A stretch of DNA of 64,000 nt from Cycas panzhihuaensis (GCA_023213395.1 CM041465.1:73911741-73975740), one strand, 5' to 3'; shown: positions 11,541-22,493, numbered from the stretch's first letter. A program made the numbers and translations. Notes: a model not told the origin generated them from the sequence alone.

Positions 11541-12360
11541 TGGAATTGCTTATGCCTAGGCTATGACTTTGCCTCAAAGATATATTGGTTATAACCAAGT
11601 TGCAACTTCACATTCGAGTTATATTACTTACATCTGTAACTTTGTGTCCAGTTTGTACTTTATGTCTAGATTATAACTTTGCATCAGATTGTAACTTTTA
11701 TATCCAAGTTACAACTAAGTTACAATTTTGCATCTAAGTTGTAATTTTACTTTCGGGTTACCACTTTATTTCTGAGTTGCTACTTTATGTCCAAGTTGTA
11801 ACTCTGCATATGAGTTGCAACTTTACTTCTGGGTTGCTACTTTGCGTCTAAGTTGCAACTCTGCATCTGAGTTATAACTTTGCTTCTAGGTTGCAACTTA
11901 CATTTGAGTTAGAACTTTGCTTCTAAGTTGCAACTTTGCATTTGGGTTATAACTTTATGTCTAGATTATGACTTTGTGTCTAAGTTATAACTTTGCGTCC
12001 AGGTTACAACTTTGCATTTGAGTTATAACTTTACATCTAGGTTACAACTTTGCTTCCAAGTTACAAACTTGCATTCAGGTTGCAACTTTGCATCTAGGTT
12101 GCAACTTTGCTTTCGAGTTGCAACTTTGCGTCTAGGTTGAAACTTTGCTTGCAAGTTGCAACCTTGCGTTCAAGTTGCAACTTTGCATCTGAGTTACAAA
12201 TTTATGTCCAGGTTGTAACTTTGCTTCTTTACTTCTGAGTTGCAAACTTACTTCCTAGTTTGTACCTACCCATCTCTTGGTTGTAGCTTTACTTTTGAGT
12301 TGCAACTACTTGTATTCAAATTATAACTTTTACATTTTAGTTACAACTTCTTACTTCTTG
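11540..12360. repeat. 19-bp minisatellite inside the gypsy element
   Basis: This is a tandem array of a 19-bp unit, plus-strand consensus approximately GTTGCAACTTTGCRTCTAG, with roughly 40 units. Perfect 19-bp spacing is clear between about 12000 and 12200, and the edges decay. The unit length is not a multiple of three and stops are frequent, so it is not coding. It sits between the integrase C-terminus (about 12540) and the extra ORF, in the gypsy 3' half. Confidence 0.9.
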
Positions 12361-12539
12361 ATTAGACTTCTTTTATCCATGTTACAATCGTCTGCTTACA
12401 TGATTGAAGTCATAAGGAAATTCTATTCCTATGGTTCTTATCCTCTTTATTTATTTTGCTATATACCTTTCTAGTCAACTTCTGTTGACTAGTTTTTCTA
12501 ATAATATCCCATCAAGCTATTGGAGTCGCATTGTTCCAT

Positions 12540-13560
12540 TCGACTAGATGTGGTTCATCTTATATAGACCAAGCCATCTCAACTTCAATTTCCTATGTTT
12601 AATTCGAGATTTGCTATCATAAATCAAAATGAGATCTCCTTCTTGAAAGTGTGAAACTTTGAGGTGTCGATCATGCCATGCCTTTCTTCTCATCTTCTAT
12701 GCTTTCAGTTCCCACCAAGCTCTCACCTGTTTTTCATCCAGCTTCAGTAAATATACATACTGTTGATCTTGTGAATCATTCTCTAATAGCCACAACTCAG
12801 ATGCCACTCTCAAACTTTCTATCTGAAATTCCAGAGAGAGTATGACTTCTAGTCCATAAACTAGTTGGAATGGAGTTTGCTTATGAGGTCACTTTATGGA
12901 TGTCTTGTTAGCCTATAAAACTAAATGGAGTCACTACACCCAATCTGTATGCCCCTGATTGCAGATTTTAGATACTGCTAATTTTAAAATTTTATTTATA
13001 CTTTCTACTTGTCCATTTACCTATGGGTAATATGGGGAAGATTTTAAATGTTAAATAAAAAATTCCTACGTCAAATACTTTATCGTTTCATTAAAGAAGT
13101 TGTTACATTGATCTGAGATAATCTCTAATTGATAACTGAATTGAATAATTATCATTTCATATAAAAATTTGGTTGTACTTTGAGTATCGCATATTTTTAT
13201 TATTGGCCTCTATCCATTTTATTAAAAAATTGGTGGTGACCAAAATATATCTTACATATGTATGCCAAGCTGGTGGTATAATAGGTCCAAGAAAGTCCAG
13301 CCCCCATTTTTTAAATGGAGCTTGAGCTAATATAGGACATAAGGGCATGAAATGATTTTTTGCCAGCTTCCCCACTTATTGGCAAACATCATAGCTCTGC
13401 ACTTATTTTTATACATCCTCAAAGATTGTGGACCACCATAGACCTACCAATAATTTTTTTTTGCTTGTTGATTCTACACCTTGGTGTTTTGCTGTGACTC
13501 CATGAGCTTCTCTAATGACAACTTCTACTTCATGTCCCATTATGTATTTCCTTAAAATTT
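12540..13560 (-). pseudogene. Gypsy integrase, degenerate
   Basis: This is a retroviral-type integrase on the minus strand. The core is clear at 13157-13375: PFKKWGLDFLGPI with the first catalytic Asp, then RYILVTTNFLIKWIEA. The glutamate motif follows at about 13000 (YYP.VNGQVES), then an HTDW and a TPFQLVYG segment at about 12870. The C-terminal domain is readable at 12560-12740 with AWHDRHLKVSHFQEGDL and LKLRWLGLY. The zinc-binding start lies in 13380-13560. Stops at former Gln/Trp codons and frameshifts break it. Confidence 0.9.
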
Positions 13561-13711
13561 GATCTAGTCCCATCCTATATAACATTCCTTGGATCAGTTG
13601 GAAAGGAAATTTTTTTTTGATAAAGCTTTATCATTCAACACGTTCTAACCCCAATGGTATTTGTCCAGTTGATAGAAATCGTGTGCTATCCTTGTACTAT
13701 TTAGGTACTAC

Positions 13712-14110
13712 TTAGATGATAAACAATTTTGTGTTTGGGAAATTATCCCGTATTCTTGTTGCTAGTTCCCCATTCACTTCTCTCAATAGTACATCTGGAA
13801 TTTTATGCTTAGCTCCTTTCTTGACAATAATCTTGAAATTAAATTCCTGGAACAACATTAGCCACCTACTAATTCTCCCTTGAATAATGGGCTTTTTAAT
13901 TAAATATTGAAGTGCCTGGTGATCTACAAAAAAAATAAACAGATTAGCTAGTAAATAATGTCTAAACTTTTGAAGAGCATATATCATGCCCAACCCTTCT
14001 TGTTCTATTACTGAATAATTTTTTTCAGTCTCTATTAATTTTTTTCTTATAAAATAAATTGGTAGATTAATTTTATCATCTTTTGGCTATGTTAATACAT
14101 ACCCAATTGC
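13712..14110 (-). pseudogene. Gypsy RNase H, degenerate
   Basis: This is the RNase H domain attached to RT. The open part, 13712-13993, holds YALQKFRHYLL, VDHQALQYLIKKP, GRISRWLMLFQEF and a KGAKHKIPDVL motif, the standard gypsy RNase H string. The first part continues upstream to about 14110 with a stop or frameshift. It lies directly after RT and before integrase, as expected. Confidence 0.9.
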
Positions 14111-14139
14111 AAATAGAGAAGCATCTATATGTATATGGA

Positions 14140-15080
14140 AGGGTTTAAGCCAATCCAACAATCTTAAGATTAGTGCTTGGGCTATCTTCTACTTCAATAG
14201 TTTAAATGCTAGCTATTGCTGAAGCTGCCACTGTCATTCCATGTTCTTTTTCAATAGGATTTCCAATGGGTTAACTATCTGAGTATAATTTTTTATGAAT
14301 TTTTGATAATAACCTGTCATCCCTAGGAATCCTTTAACATGCCTTTGTGTTTTTGGCAACATAAAATTTAAAATCACTGTGACTTTATTTGGATCTATCA
14401 GTAATCCCTCTTTTGTCACCACATGTCCTAGCAGAGTTCTAAATGGCACTATGAAAGTGAATTTTATAGGATTTAAACAGAGGTTATTCTTTTTACAAGT
14501 TTCTAACATCGATCGTAAATAACCAAGGTGATTTTTTAATAGTGTGAACAATGTCCAGTCATCCAAAATACTTCAAATATTTTTCTTATTATTTATTTAA
14601 AAATATTAAGAATGACTCTTTGAAATATTACAGGGGCATTTGTTAGCTCGAATGGCATTACTCGAAATATATAAGTACTGCACTCAATGACAAAAGTTAT
14701 CTTTAATTGATCTTTTAATGCAATCCAAACCTAGTTGTACCTACTAAATCTATCAATAAATAAGTATACCTCATGTCCTACTACTTTATCTAAAATATCC
14801 TCTATAAAAGGAATTGGAAACAGATCCTTCTTGGTGGCCTTATTTAAAGCTCTGTAGTCGACACAAACTCTCAATTTCTCATTCTTTTTTAGGATGACCA
14901 CAATGGGACTTATCCATTTACTATTCTTAACCTTAAAAATGTAATCTGCTTCCAATAGATTATCTACTTTAGCTTTAACTCATTCCTTATACCTAGGATT
15001 AATACGGTATGGCCTTTGCCTTAATAATTTATCCCCTTCTATCAAATCTATTTTGTGTTTATCCAATTCTGGTGGGATGC
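14140..15080 (-). pseudogene. Gypsy reverse transcriptase, degenerate
   Basis: This is a Ty3-type reverse transcriptase. The fingers/palm segment at 14731-14955 holds KLRVCVDYRALNKATKKD and PIPFIEDILDKVVGHE, then the first catalytic Asp in FIDRFSRYN. The palm motif appears as ILDDW at the 3' side of 14566, so the catalytic Asp pair is kept. The thumb follows (FTFIVPFRTLLGHVV, GMTGYYQKFIKNY; 14234-14566). Several in-frame stops and a break at about 14570-14730 disable it. The ATKKD and LDDW wording suggests a non-chromovirus gypsy lineage. Confidence 0.92.
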
Positions 15081-16100
15081 CTTTTAGGCCTTTATAAGAC
15101 TAGGCAAATACATCCTTATATTCCAAGAATAGCGAAGCCACTTATTGCACCATTTCTTCTTTTGAGTGATCACCTAGAGTGATCATCTATGGCTATTCCT
15201 TTGTCCCGATGTTAATTTCCTATATTTTTAACTTTCCCCCCATCACCGTTTTGCCATCTAGGCCTAATGTATAGGTTGGCGTGTTATCGATGCTATGCTC
15301 TCTATATTCTAATATGGAATGGGTTTGTAAATTTTCTTTTTCTATCTAAAAGCAATATATTTCCTTCTCTTGAATAATCTGATTTATTCTAAAAATTCCT
15401 TCAATCTACCCAGCCCACTTCTGAATATATTCGTGAGATCTTGAAAGGAGATTTTTACTTATTTGATGCCAAAAATTAGAATTTTATACATGCATCCCAT
15501 ACCCAATTTGGGCTTGTTTTATCCAAGAATAGGAAGACACCAAGTACCAAAATTGTTGCTGCCTTTTATTCTTCGAGGTTTTATTACGTAATTATAAATG
15601 ATTTTTTGCTTGTTCTAAGTCATCATTATGTTTGGTCATTTTATTAACTATAAAGATGGATTTTTCTTGGACCTTTTCTAATTGGGGTGACTCTAATTGT
15701 CTTTCCTCCTTGTTCTCTTTATCTAAAGAGTCCATGCAACATTCCATATAGTAACATGTAGTCGATTCTATTTCTTCCCAAGCATTATATAACCAATTCA
15801 ACATATAGGAAGATGAGGGACTACTTGGTAGCCTTGATTACATATGGAATACCATTTTAGAGTAAGAACTCACTATAGATTTTGGGGTTGCTGTTGTAGA
15901 TGAAGCTCTCCCTTCATCTTCGATCTTTTCTATCTTTGGGCCATCTAAACATAAAGGAAAAGTTACTATTTTTAGTCATGCTAATAGTGTAAATGTATGT
16001 TCCCCCCAGTCTTGGATTGCTTTTATAGCCAGCAACTATGGTCTCCCCAATAGAGCTGGATATATCTTCCTTTGATCCTGCATATGCACTATTGTAAAAT
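15081..16100 (-). pseudogene. Gypsy protease-RT linker region
   Basis: This is about 1 kb between protease and RT on the minus strand with fragmentary open frames. The one at 15592-15804 is acidic, with a cys-tyr-tyr-met-glu-cys-cys patch and a Lys/Glu-rich stretch, and has no recognised domain. It is presumably the variable linker of the gypsy polyprotein. Stops are frequent. Confidence 0.5.
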
Positions 16101-16560
16101 CCAACAGCACATTTACTTTTGCCATGGTTGCTGGAACATTCAGTAATATTCTTATAGGCCTTACTTGTGATTGATTAGCTAGTCTAATCAAATAATCTGA
16201 GTAACCACACTAGGCCTTCTTAGAGCTATCCATGAAGATTCAGGTAATACATTTACTCCTGAGCCCCCATCTATAATAGTTTTATATAAGGTGGTTCTAA
16301 ACATCATCATTGGAACTCTAGGGTCTATTCTTGTGTCTTTTATGGTTCTAAGAATTAGCTTTTTAATTTGATCTAAAACCAATTGTTGAAAATATCCTGC
16401 TTTCCACCACTTAAACACTACTAATATAGGAATTGATACTCCTAATTCAATAAGTATATCTTTTACTATTTGTAACCTTTTCCAAGGTTTCATACCTTCT
16501 AGTGGTTACGTTGTCCTCCTTTTATAGTGCAGACCCTTAAATCTTCCTTGCTGTATCTCC
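16101..16560 (-). pseudogene. Gypsy aspartic protease, degenerate
   Basis: The open part at 16188-16493 (minus) contains KTIIDGGSGVNVLPE, matching the Asp-x-Gly active-site loop of gypsy proteases that carry an Asp-Gly-Gly-Ser variant. It lies between the gag zinc knuckles and RT. In active elements the domain cleaves the polyprotein. Here the frame is interrupted on both sides. Confidence 0.8.
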
Positions 16561-16799
16561 TCTTGAGTTTCTCCCATTGTATATTGAAAGACTTTTACTG
16601 CCTCTTATAATCGATACTTCTCCATAATTGGATCTGGAAAATTATCTTGAATAGGAAGGGGTCCTATTAATTTTCCACTTTGTGTCTATAGGTAGGATGA
16701 CTTTTCTTAATCCAAAATCATGTCCACCAAGTTGGTGTTTTGTATCTTGTTGTTCTTAGGACAATTAGACCATTCATAATCTACTGGTCCATATTCTTC

Positions 16800-17939
16800 A
16801 TAGATATATTCTCCTCATTTCTTTTCTAGTGGGCACTCTAATTTAAAATGTCCCCATCTCTAGCATAAGAAACAACGAATCAGTCTTGTCTTACCCTTAT
16901 ATTATTTTACAGCTCCTCATTCTATCTTTTGTGAATAGACGTTTTGTATTTCACCTTCATTAGTTTTGGATCTGAAATAATATTCTCACGTGTTATGATT
17001 ATTTCTTCGACAATTCTCACACCATTTCATAGATCCTCCATGCTCATTTTTTAGATGTCCTTACTGATTGCAAGGTGGGAGACACCAAATATTTTCTCTT
17101 GATTTTTCCAATCGTAACCAAGATAATTCTATACAGAGTTTTTCTAACGCCTGATTATATTACATACTATTTAGAATAGAAACAATAGGTTGTTGCTTCA
17201 ATACTTCTACCTCTTTCTTTAAAGTCTCAATTTTTGTATTAGTGCCTATTTGTGGTATAGGATGTATTGTTGTACTCCTAAATAAACAATATACTGAGGG
17301 ATATATCGTTAACTGAGAATAGGTTGATTTCATTTGATTTTTAAATTTTAGCGTTAATTCCCTTACTTGCTCCTAATTATTCATTGAATGCAGCATCGCT
17401 TTATCTCTAAGTTGAGGTATAAATCCTTGTACAAAATATTTCATTACTAACATTGGATTGATTGCTATTGTCACTTGCATTTTATTCATTATAACTTGCA
17501 TCCTTCTGTTAAAATCATTCATGAACTCATGAAGACACTGATGAATTTCTTCCAAAGTTTACAAAATGGCTATTAGATCCCTTAGTTTCTAAAATCGATT
17601 AAGAAATTATTCCTGCAGTTGGTCCCAATTTAATTGCTAGGTTGCTACATATTGGAACCATGCTACTGCGGGTCCCCTTAACATAAAAAAAAAAAGACCT
17701 TTGATTTCTCTTTGATCTATGATCCTTTTAATGTGGATCATGTTTTTAAATAATGCTAGGTGATCACTAGGATCTGTAGTACCATCAAATTGAAGGCTCG
17801 AAAATATTGAATCGCTTTGCACCATAATGTATAGAGTTGTACTTACTTGATTTCCTCCACCCAATATCCCACTTTGCCCTCCTATTATTTGTGTATTACT
17901 ACCTGTTATGCCTTCCATGCTGCTCCCTAGAGTCACCAT
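16800..17939 (-). pseudogene. Gypsy gag with two zinc knuckles, degenerate
   Basis: This is a gypsy-type gag. The capsid signature SLQFDGTTDPSDHLALFKNM followed by a GPAVAWFQ segment is at 17637-17939, continuing at 17373-17555 with FVQGFIPQLRDKAML. Two CCHC knuckles follow on the minus strand. Near 17010 a CENCRRNNH core has its final Cys changed to Tyr. Near 16860 a CFLC..WGHFKLEC knuckle keeps all four ligands but has a stop inside. Two knuckles in one gag is a useful marker for the lineage. Glycine- and methionine-rich residues precede the capsid. Confidence 0.85.
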
Positions 17940-18473
17940 TGGTATTTTGAATAAGGGATTTAGTATATGGTTTGGAGTTTAAATTTCTAATAAGTGATGA
18001 TTCCAAGCATGTTCTACCACAATATATATCCCTAACTCAATGGAATTTTCTTCTTGTATTGATGTTTCTTTTTTTTTTATAAATTTTCTTCAATAGAATC
18101 CTACTGAATGTTTTTGTTTGAACTTAGTGATTGTGCCTCTTTCAGTAGATCCTCTTTTTTGGCACAACTTTGACTAATTCTTTCTTTTACTTGTGTCTCT
18201 ATTATGCCCAGACTTTAATCTTTTGCTTCATCCTCATTTTTCGGCTTCCCCCTTTCTATCGAACGTGCAGATGGTCACCTCCTCACCTACTTCTTTGGTG
18301 TGATTACAAATATAGGTTTATGTACTCTTGCTTGGATTCTTTCTTTTTCCTAATGCTCTCCTTGATATTGACATGTTTTAGCTTCTACTCTGGGTGGCAT
18401 AGAAGAGGACCCAAAAGATTTTAGTTGATCTCATCTATTCTCTTAGTTCAATTTGGCAATGAAACTGATGTGA
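17940..18473 (-). other. Gypsy 5' leader with decayed primer-binding site
   Basis: This is a leader of about 530 bp between the 5' LTR and gag. The bases next to the LTR (plus 18455-18473) read, on the minus strand, as a decayed TGGTATCAGAGCC initiator-tRNA primer site (an ATCAG core survives), followed by CATTGCCAAATTG. No coding was recognised in sense; a plus-strand open frame at 18170-18424 is antisense and has no known domain. Confidence 0.6.
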
Positions 18474-18745
18474 TGTATCCTTTATCACATAGAGAAATAG
18501 GCACAAAAAATCATAACTAGTTGCAACCATTCACCATAGCACAAAGACATGCAAATATGAGAGTACAAGAACCATCATCATTATATTATGATGGGTCACT
18601 CTAGTTCTCTCATAACCATAGATGACCTAGAATAGTACACACAGAAGTGGGATTTTTATAACAAGCATATAATGCAATTGACTACATTCCATGTGATGAT
18701 AGATAGATTATTACAATTCTTTCAAAAAGAAAAACCTCTCCCCCA
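18474..18745 (-). repeat. Gypsy 5' LTR
   Basis: This is the partner of 8708-8979 with equal length (272 bp). On the minus strand it begins TGGGGGAGAGG at 18745 and ends ...GGATACA at 18474. Its right neighbour is the damaged end of a Copia-B LTR rather than Copia-A, which is why no target-site duplication can be matched. Confidence 0.9.
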
Positions 18746-18880
18746 AACAATGGTAATGGAGAATGAAAAAGAGAATGAAACAATATATGTACATAATGGC
18801 AATGGAGAATGAACTCACATGCACACAATGGCAATGTAGAGAAACTCACATGCACACAATGGCAATGGAGAATGAAAAAT
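18746..18880. repeat. Short tandem repeats at the LTR/gypsy junction
   Basis: About four imperfect copies of a 31-47 bp unit containing caatggcaatggagaatgaa and cacatgcaca occur at the truncated end of the Copia-B 3' LTR. Other Copia-B LTRs have one copy. The amplification is local to the breakpoint with the gypsy element. Confidence 0.75.
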
Positions 18881-19125
18881 AGATGAAACAAAATATGAGA
18901 GCAAGCTTGGAGGTGAGAATGGATAATTACTCTCTCCTTGAGATTTTGCCTTTTATTATTGAGGGTGAGTATTAAGGTTAGGATTTTCTCGCCTTATGAC
19001 ATGAACCCGAAATTATATCTAAATGCATATAAAGTGTATTTCATTAAGAGACTAATGCTAATCAATATATCCTAAGGTCATATAATTAATCTATATAAAT
19101 GACCTTGATACATTAACCTCTTTCA
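18746..19125 (-). repeat. Copia-B 3' LTR, with expanded internal repeats
   Basis: It matches the 312-bp Copia-B LTRs at 20174-20485 and 32383-32694. On the minus strand it starts TGAAAGAGGTTAATG at 19125, right after the polypurine tract AAGGGGAGGA (19127-19136). The last ~40 bp of the LTR are missing. Instead, a short repeat built on acaatggcaatggagaatga is present about four times at 18746-18880, making this LTR longer than its relatives. Confidence 0.85.
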
Positions 19126-19136
19126 ATCCTCCCCTT

Positions 19137-19609
19137 AATGGTGGAAGGTCAACTTTGAGAAAATCTATTCTATGAGGTCTTCATTTGAGCCTCATTATTA
19201 CATTGAAATTCTAAATAACACTTTTGTGGGAAAAACTTTATGGGGAATAAAAACCCACAAACTTTCTAAGATCTATAGCCCATTTTATAAATCAAAATGG
19301 CTAAGGTGGCTCTTTGATGTAGCTTGTTAGTTAAGTAGCTTAAATGTGCAACTTAATCTACTAAGTCCACATATATCGTTTGGTCATCCCCTATGCCTTT
19401 TTGGGTTTTCACAAGTTCTGATTTTCCAAAACTAGTATAACCCTTATCCTTCTGTGCCCACATGGGATTTTCACAAACAGGATAGAGCAAAGACTTACTC
19501 TTGTTCTTCCGTGCCCACTAGGGGTTTTCATGAAGAGAATAAAGTATGATGATCTTATTGCCATTTTCTTTGATCAATCAAAGATGGAGGCCCTAAGGCC
19601 AAGCTGCCT
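19137..19609 (-). other. Copia-B 3' untranslated region
   Basis: This segment between the end of pol and the polypurine tract is about 470 bp. It contains two similar blocks centred on ccttctgtgcccacatggg (about 19460) and cttccgtgcccactagggg (about 19506), an internal duplication. No coding was recognised. Confidence 0.6.
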
Positions 19610-20170
19610 TCAGAACTGTTCAAACTTCACCTTTTGCAGTAGTTTGGTGAAGATATCAGCCATTTGATCTGCTATGGGGCAGTATTCCAGTTGAATTATG
19701 CCATCATGAATAAGTTCTCTAATCCTGTGGACTTTCATACTTATGTATTTGGTACAATCATGAAATACATGATTTTTTGCCATGTAGATTATTGATTGAT
19801 TATCCACATGAAGACCAGTAGGACTTGTTTGAGTGATATTCAATGTTTCCAATAAATTTCTAAGCCATATCACCTCTTTGCTGGTCTTAGAAGTAGTAAT
19901 GTATTTAGCTTCGGTAGTTGAATCTGCAACTATCTTCTGCCATCTAGATCTTCATGATATTGGTGCTGTTCCAAGAAACGTTACATACCTAGACGTAGAT
20001 CTTCCTATATCTTTATCTCATACAAAGTCTGAGTCTGTATATGTAGAAAGCTTGAAGTCTGAATTAGGTTCATACAACAGACCATATTTACTAGTCATCT
20101 TAAGGTATCTCAACACTCGCACTACTGCCTGCCAATGATTCTGCTTAGGATTTATCATGTAACGAGCAAG
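19610..20170 (-). pseudogene. Copia-B minus RNase H, separated from its RT
   Basis: This is copia RNase H on the minus strand. The open part, 19610-19873, holds GLHVDNQSIIYMAKN and FHDCTKYISMKVHRIREL, then YCPIADQMADIFTKLL, which are the standard closing motifs of copia pol. It continues upstream to 20170 with TDSDFAGD-type sequence, overlapping a meaningless plus-strand open frame. The gene is cut at 20170 by the plus-strand Copia-B LTR. Its RT part lies beyond 26685. Confidence 0.88.
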
Positions 20171-20173
20171 GAT

Positions 20174-20485
20174 TAAAAGAGGTTAATGTATCAAGGTCAT
20201 TTGTGTAGATTAATTATGTGACCTTAGGATATATTATTAGCATTAGACTCTTAATGAAATGTACTTTATGTGTATTTGGATATAATTTTGGGTTCATGTC
20301 ATTAGGCAGGAAAATCCTAACCCTAATGCTCACCCTCAATAATAAAAGGTGAAATCTCAAGGAGGGAGTCATTATTCATTCTCACCTCCAAACTTGCTCT
20401 CATATCTTATTTCATCTTCTTTTTCATTGTCCATTACCATTGTGTGCATGTGAGTGATTCATCTCCTAGATCCATCCTTCCTTCA
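20174..20485 (+). repeat. Copia-B 5' LTR (plus element)
   Basis: This 312-bp LTR is identical in length to the one at 32383-32694. It starts TAAAAGAGGTTAATG-like at 20174-20175 (the TG is mutated) and ends ...CTTCA at 20485, followed two bases later by the primer site. A TATA-like aataataaaagg at about 20337 could have been the core promoter. Confidence 0.88.
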
Positions 20486-20487
20486 TG

Positions 20488-20499
20488 TGGTATCAGAGC
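20488..20499 (+). other. tRNA-iMet primer-binding site (Copia-B plus)
   Basis: A perfect TGGTATCAGAGC lies two bases after the LTR end. It is complementary to the 3' end of plant initiator tRNA-Met, the usual primer of plant copia elements. Confidence 0.9.
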
Positions 20500-22493
20500 T
20501 AGAAGGGGATCTATTCACTCCATTCCATTTACATGGAGTCATTTTGCTTCTCCTTCACCTTCAATGTGAAGTATTGAGAGTGCATTCATTATTTTTTAAC
20601 ATTTTGAGAGCTTAAAATTATAGTATTTTACATGTTTCTGATTTGTCCATGTGTGCAAAAATTTAGAGGTGAAGAATACAGGTTTTTTAAGCCATTCAAC
20701 TACCGGAACAGTCCCGGAAGTATTAAAGGCCCAAAATTTTATAAAACTTTGACCATCTCAGAATTTGATGAAGTTTGGCATGAAAGGTTGCCTTGACTAG
20801 GGGATCATTTTTTTCTTTTGGAGAAACTCCAAATTCAGCCTAAAATAGTGAGTTTTGGCTGTGAAAAAAGGGTAAATTTTGTGGATAAGTGATTTAAAGC
20901 ACATTTCCTAATGAAATCCTTTAATTATAAGCTAAAGATCTGAAAGTTTTATTAAGGGATCTGGTAGATTTATGTATTAAGATCAGTTTAAGATAAATCT
21001 CATCAAATTTCATTCACTGGTTAGTGAGATCTATGCAGTTTTCTCACAGTTACTGATTTTGCCTACTCAACCCCACAAAGGACCTTGCAAGGGCATTTCG
21101 GGTAAATTTTTGGAAGATTTTGTAGATGGTGTAGAAGGGAAAGTTAATGTACGTGTTAAAATATAACTTTGACATATTAAAGTTTAGATTCTGAGATAGT
21201 TAATATGGCATGATTTTACTTTGGTGCTTTTTCGGGAAGAAAAGTTTTTGTGTATTTTCTAAAATCTGACTTCACAACTCTATCAGAAACAACATTCTGA
21301 ACACTTTTTCCTTCTGTTAGAAATTCATATTTCATTATTTAGGCCTTCATATTTGTAGTTTTTAAAAATTTGCCCATTTATCATTATTTGTAAATTTTGT
21401 GAAAAAATCATAAAATAGGGCAAAATAGCATGCATATAGATTTATAAAAATCATCATTTTAGTGGCAAGTTGATCCATTTTTTAGATCATTGTGGCTTTT
21501 GTATCAAAGCTTCCAAAATCATATTTGGAAACATTGTACTAAAGCAAGGGAAACCTTGGATCAGAAGCAACATCCGGTTCCCCTGCTAAATCTAGCATGC
21601 TTTTCTATTTGCACACATAGCATAAAGTATCAAAAAAGTAGTGAAAACAATAAAGCATCACAAAAGTAGTAACAACAATAAAGCATCACGAAAGCAGCAG
21701 TAACAACAAAGCAAGCAAGCACATTTGGTAAGTTTCTATTTTAGTTTTCAGTTATACAGAAATATCTTACACTATTTCTAAAAGGAATCTCATATGTACG
21801 ATCTATACTGTCAGTTCTTGACTTGTGCGCACACTCGCCTTGGTTGAAATAAACTAAGGTTGGCTGAAGTCTAGGCCCTAAAGGAGGTGTGAATTTCATA
21901 CTGGGTTTGGTCTTAACCATAATAGTGGTGGAGGGACAGGTTAGCCATACCTACGGCCTCCAATCATGGATAATTCTAATAACCACCAAGAAAAACTTAA
22001 AACCTTAATAAAAGATTAAAATTAACCCGGTCCAATATACATCATGGTAGTGGATACATGCAGTCTGTTTGACTCTTTGGAGGAGGTATATAACTGCTCA
22101 TTGGTGAACTGGGTGAGGACTGGGAGTACCTGGGCTCCACTGTGACTTGGATTTCATCACCAAACATAGGTGCGGGTATCGCGGGTAAAGGGCCTAATCA
22201 TATACTAGAAGCTTTAGGCATCGAAACCTCACCTAATTTGGACATAAATGAGAGGTTAGTGGCATGACACATCACCAATCTTTGCCATCTCTACATTAGG
22301 CCTCATTCTTGCATCATTACTTATATTCATTTTTTATATAATTATTGAAAAATAGTTAATCATTGCTTACTTCTCATCATAACAATTATTTCTACATCCC
22401 TGCTATGCTAGGTGTACTAACCACATGTGTCATTGGCACATACTTCTATCATCTCTTCTACTTCTGCATCATCACCATATCATCTCAATCAAG
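20500..22493 (+). other. Copia-B long leader (about 2 kb)
   Basis: This is the untranslated leader between primer site and gag. Its first part (to about 21490) is conserved in the minus copy (31396-32368 reversed). The second part (about 21490-22490) is absent there because of a deletion. It includes a stretch (about 21830-22310) visibly richer in G and C than its surroundings, which could be a captured fragment or simply a slower-decaying leader. No open frame with a known domain was found. Confidence 0.6.

Larger units (their letters stand above)
8708..18745 (-). mobile_element. Ty3/gypsy LTR retrotransposon, 10.0 kb, degenerate
   Basis: This is a complete-length element read on the minus strand: 5' LTR 18474-18745, gag, protease, RT, RNase H, integrase, an extra reading frame, 3' LTR 8708-8979. 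Both LTRs are 272 bp. RT before integrase, and integrase after RNase H, is the Ty3/gypsy order. A decayed tRNA-iMet primer site lies just inside the 5' LTR (plus 18460-18473). All genes carry stops. No target-site duplication is seen: the left flank is Copia-A RNase H, while the right flank is a Copia-B LTR, so one side was deleted or rearranged after insertion. The RT has the ATKKD and LDDW style of non-chromoviral plant gypsy elements; the exact lineage is not assigned. Confidence 0.9.
18746..20173 (-). mobile_element. Copia-B minus element, 3' part (RNase H and 3' LTR)
   Basis: This is the 3' end of a minus-strand Ty1/copia element of the Copia-B family: pol C-terminus, 3' untranslated region, polypurine tract and 3' LTR. 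It is separated from its 5' part (26685-32694) by the plus-strand Copia-B at 20174-26684. Sequence up to 20173 matches the plus copy at about 26430, so pol is cut there. The LTR end at 18746 is damaged and abuts the gypsy LTR. Confidence 0.85.

Noticed and set aside
11540-12360. CRISPR-like array of short repeats
   Set aside because: The 19-bp units are directly adjacent without unique spacers and lie inside a plant retrotransposon.
18682-18891. Repetitive minus-strand frame with His/Cys modules
   Set aside because: It is produced by the short repeats at the LTR junction and lies mostly inside LTR sequence, so it is not a zinc-finger gene.
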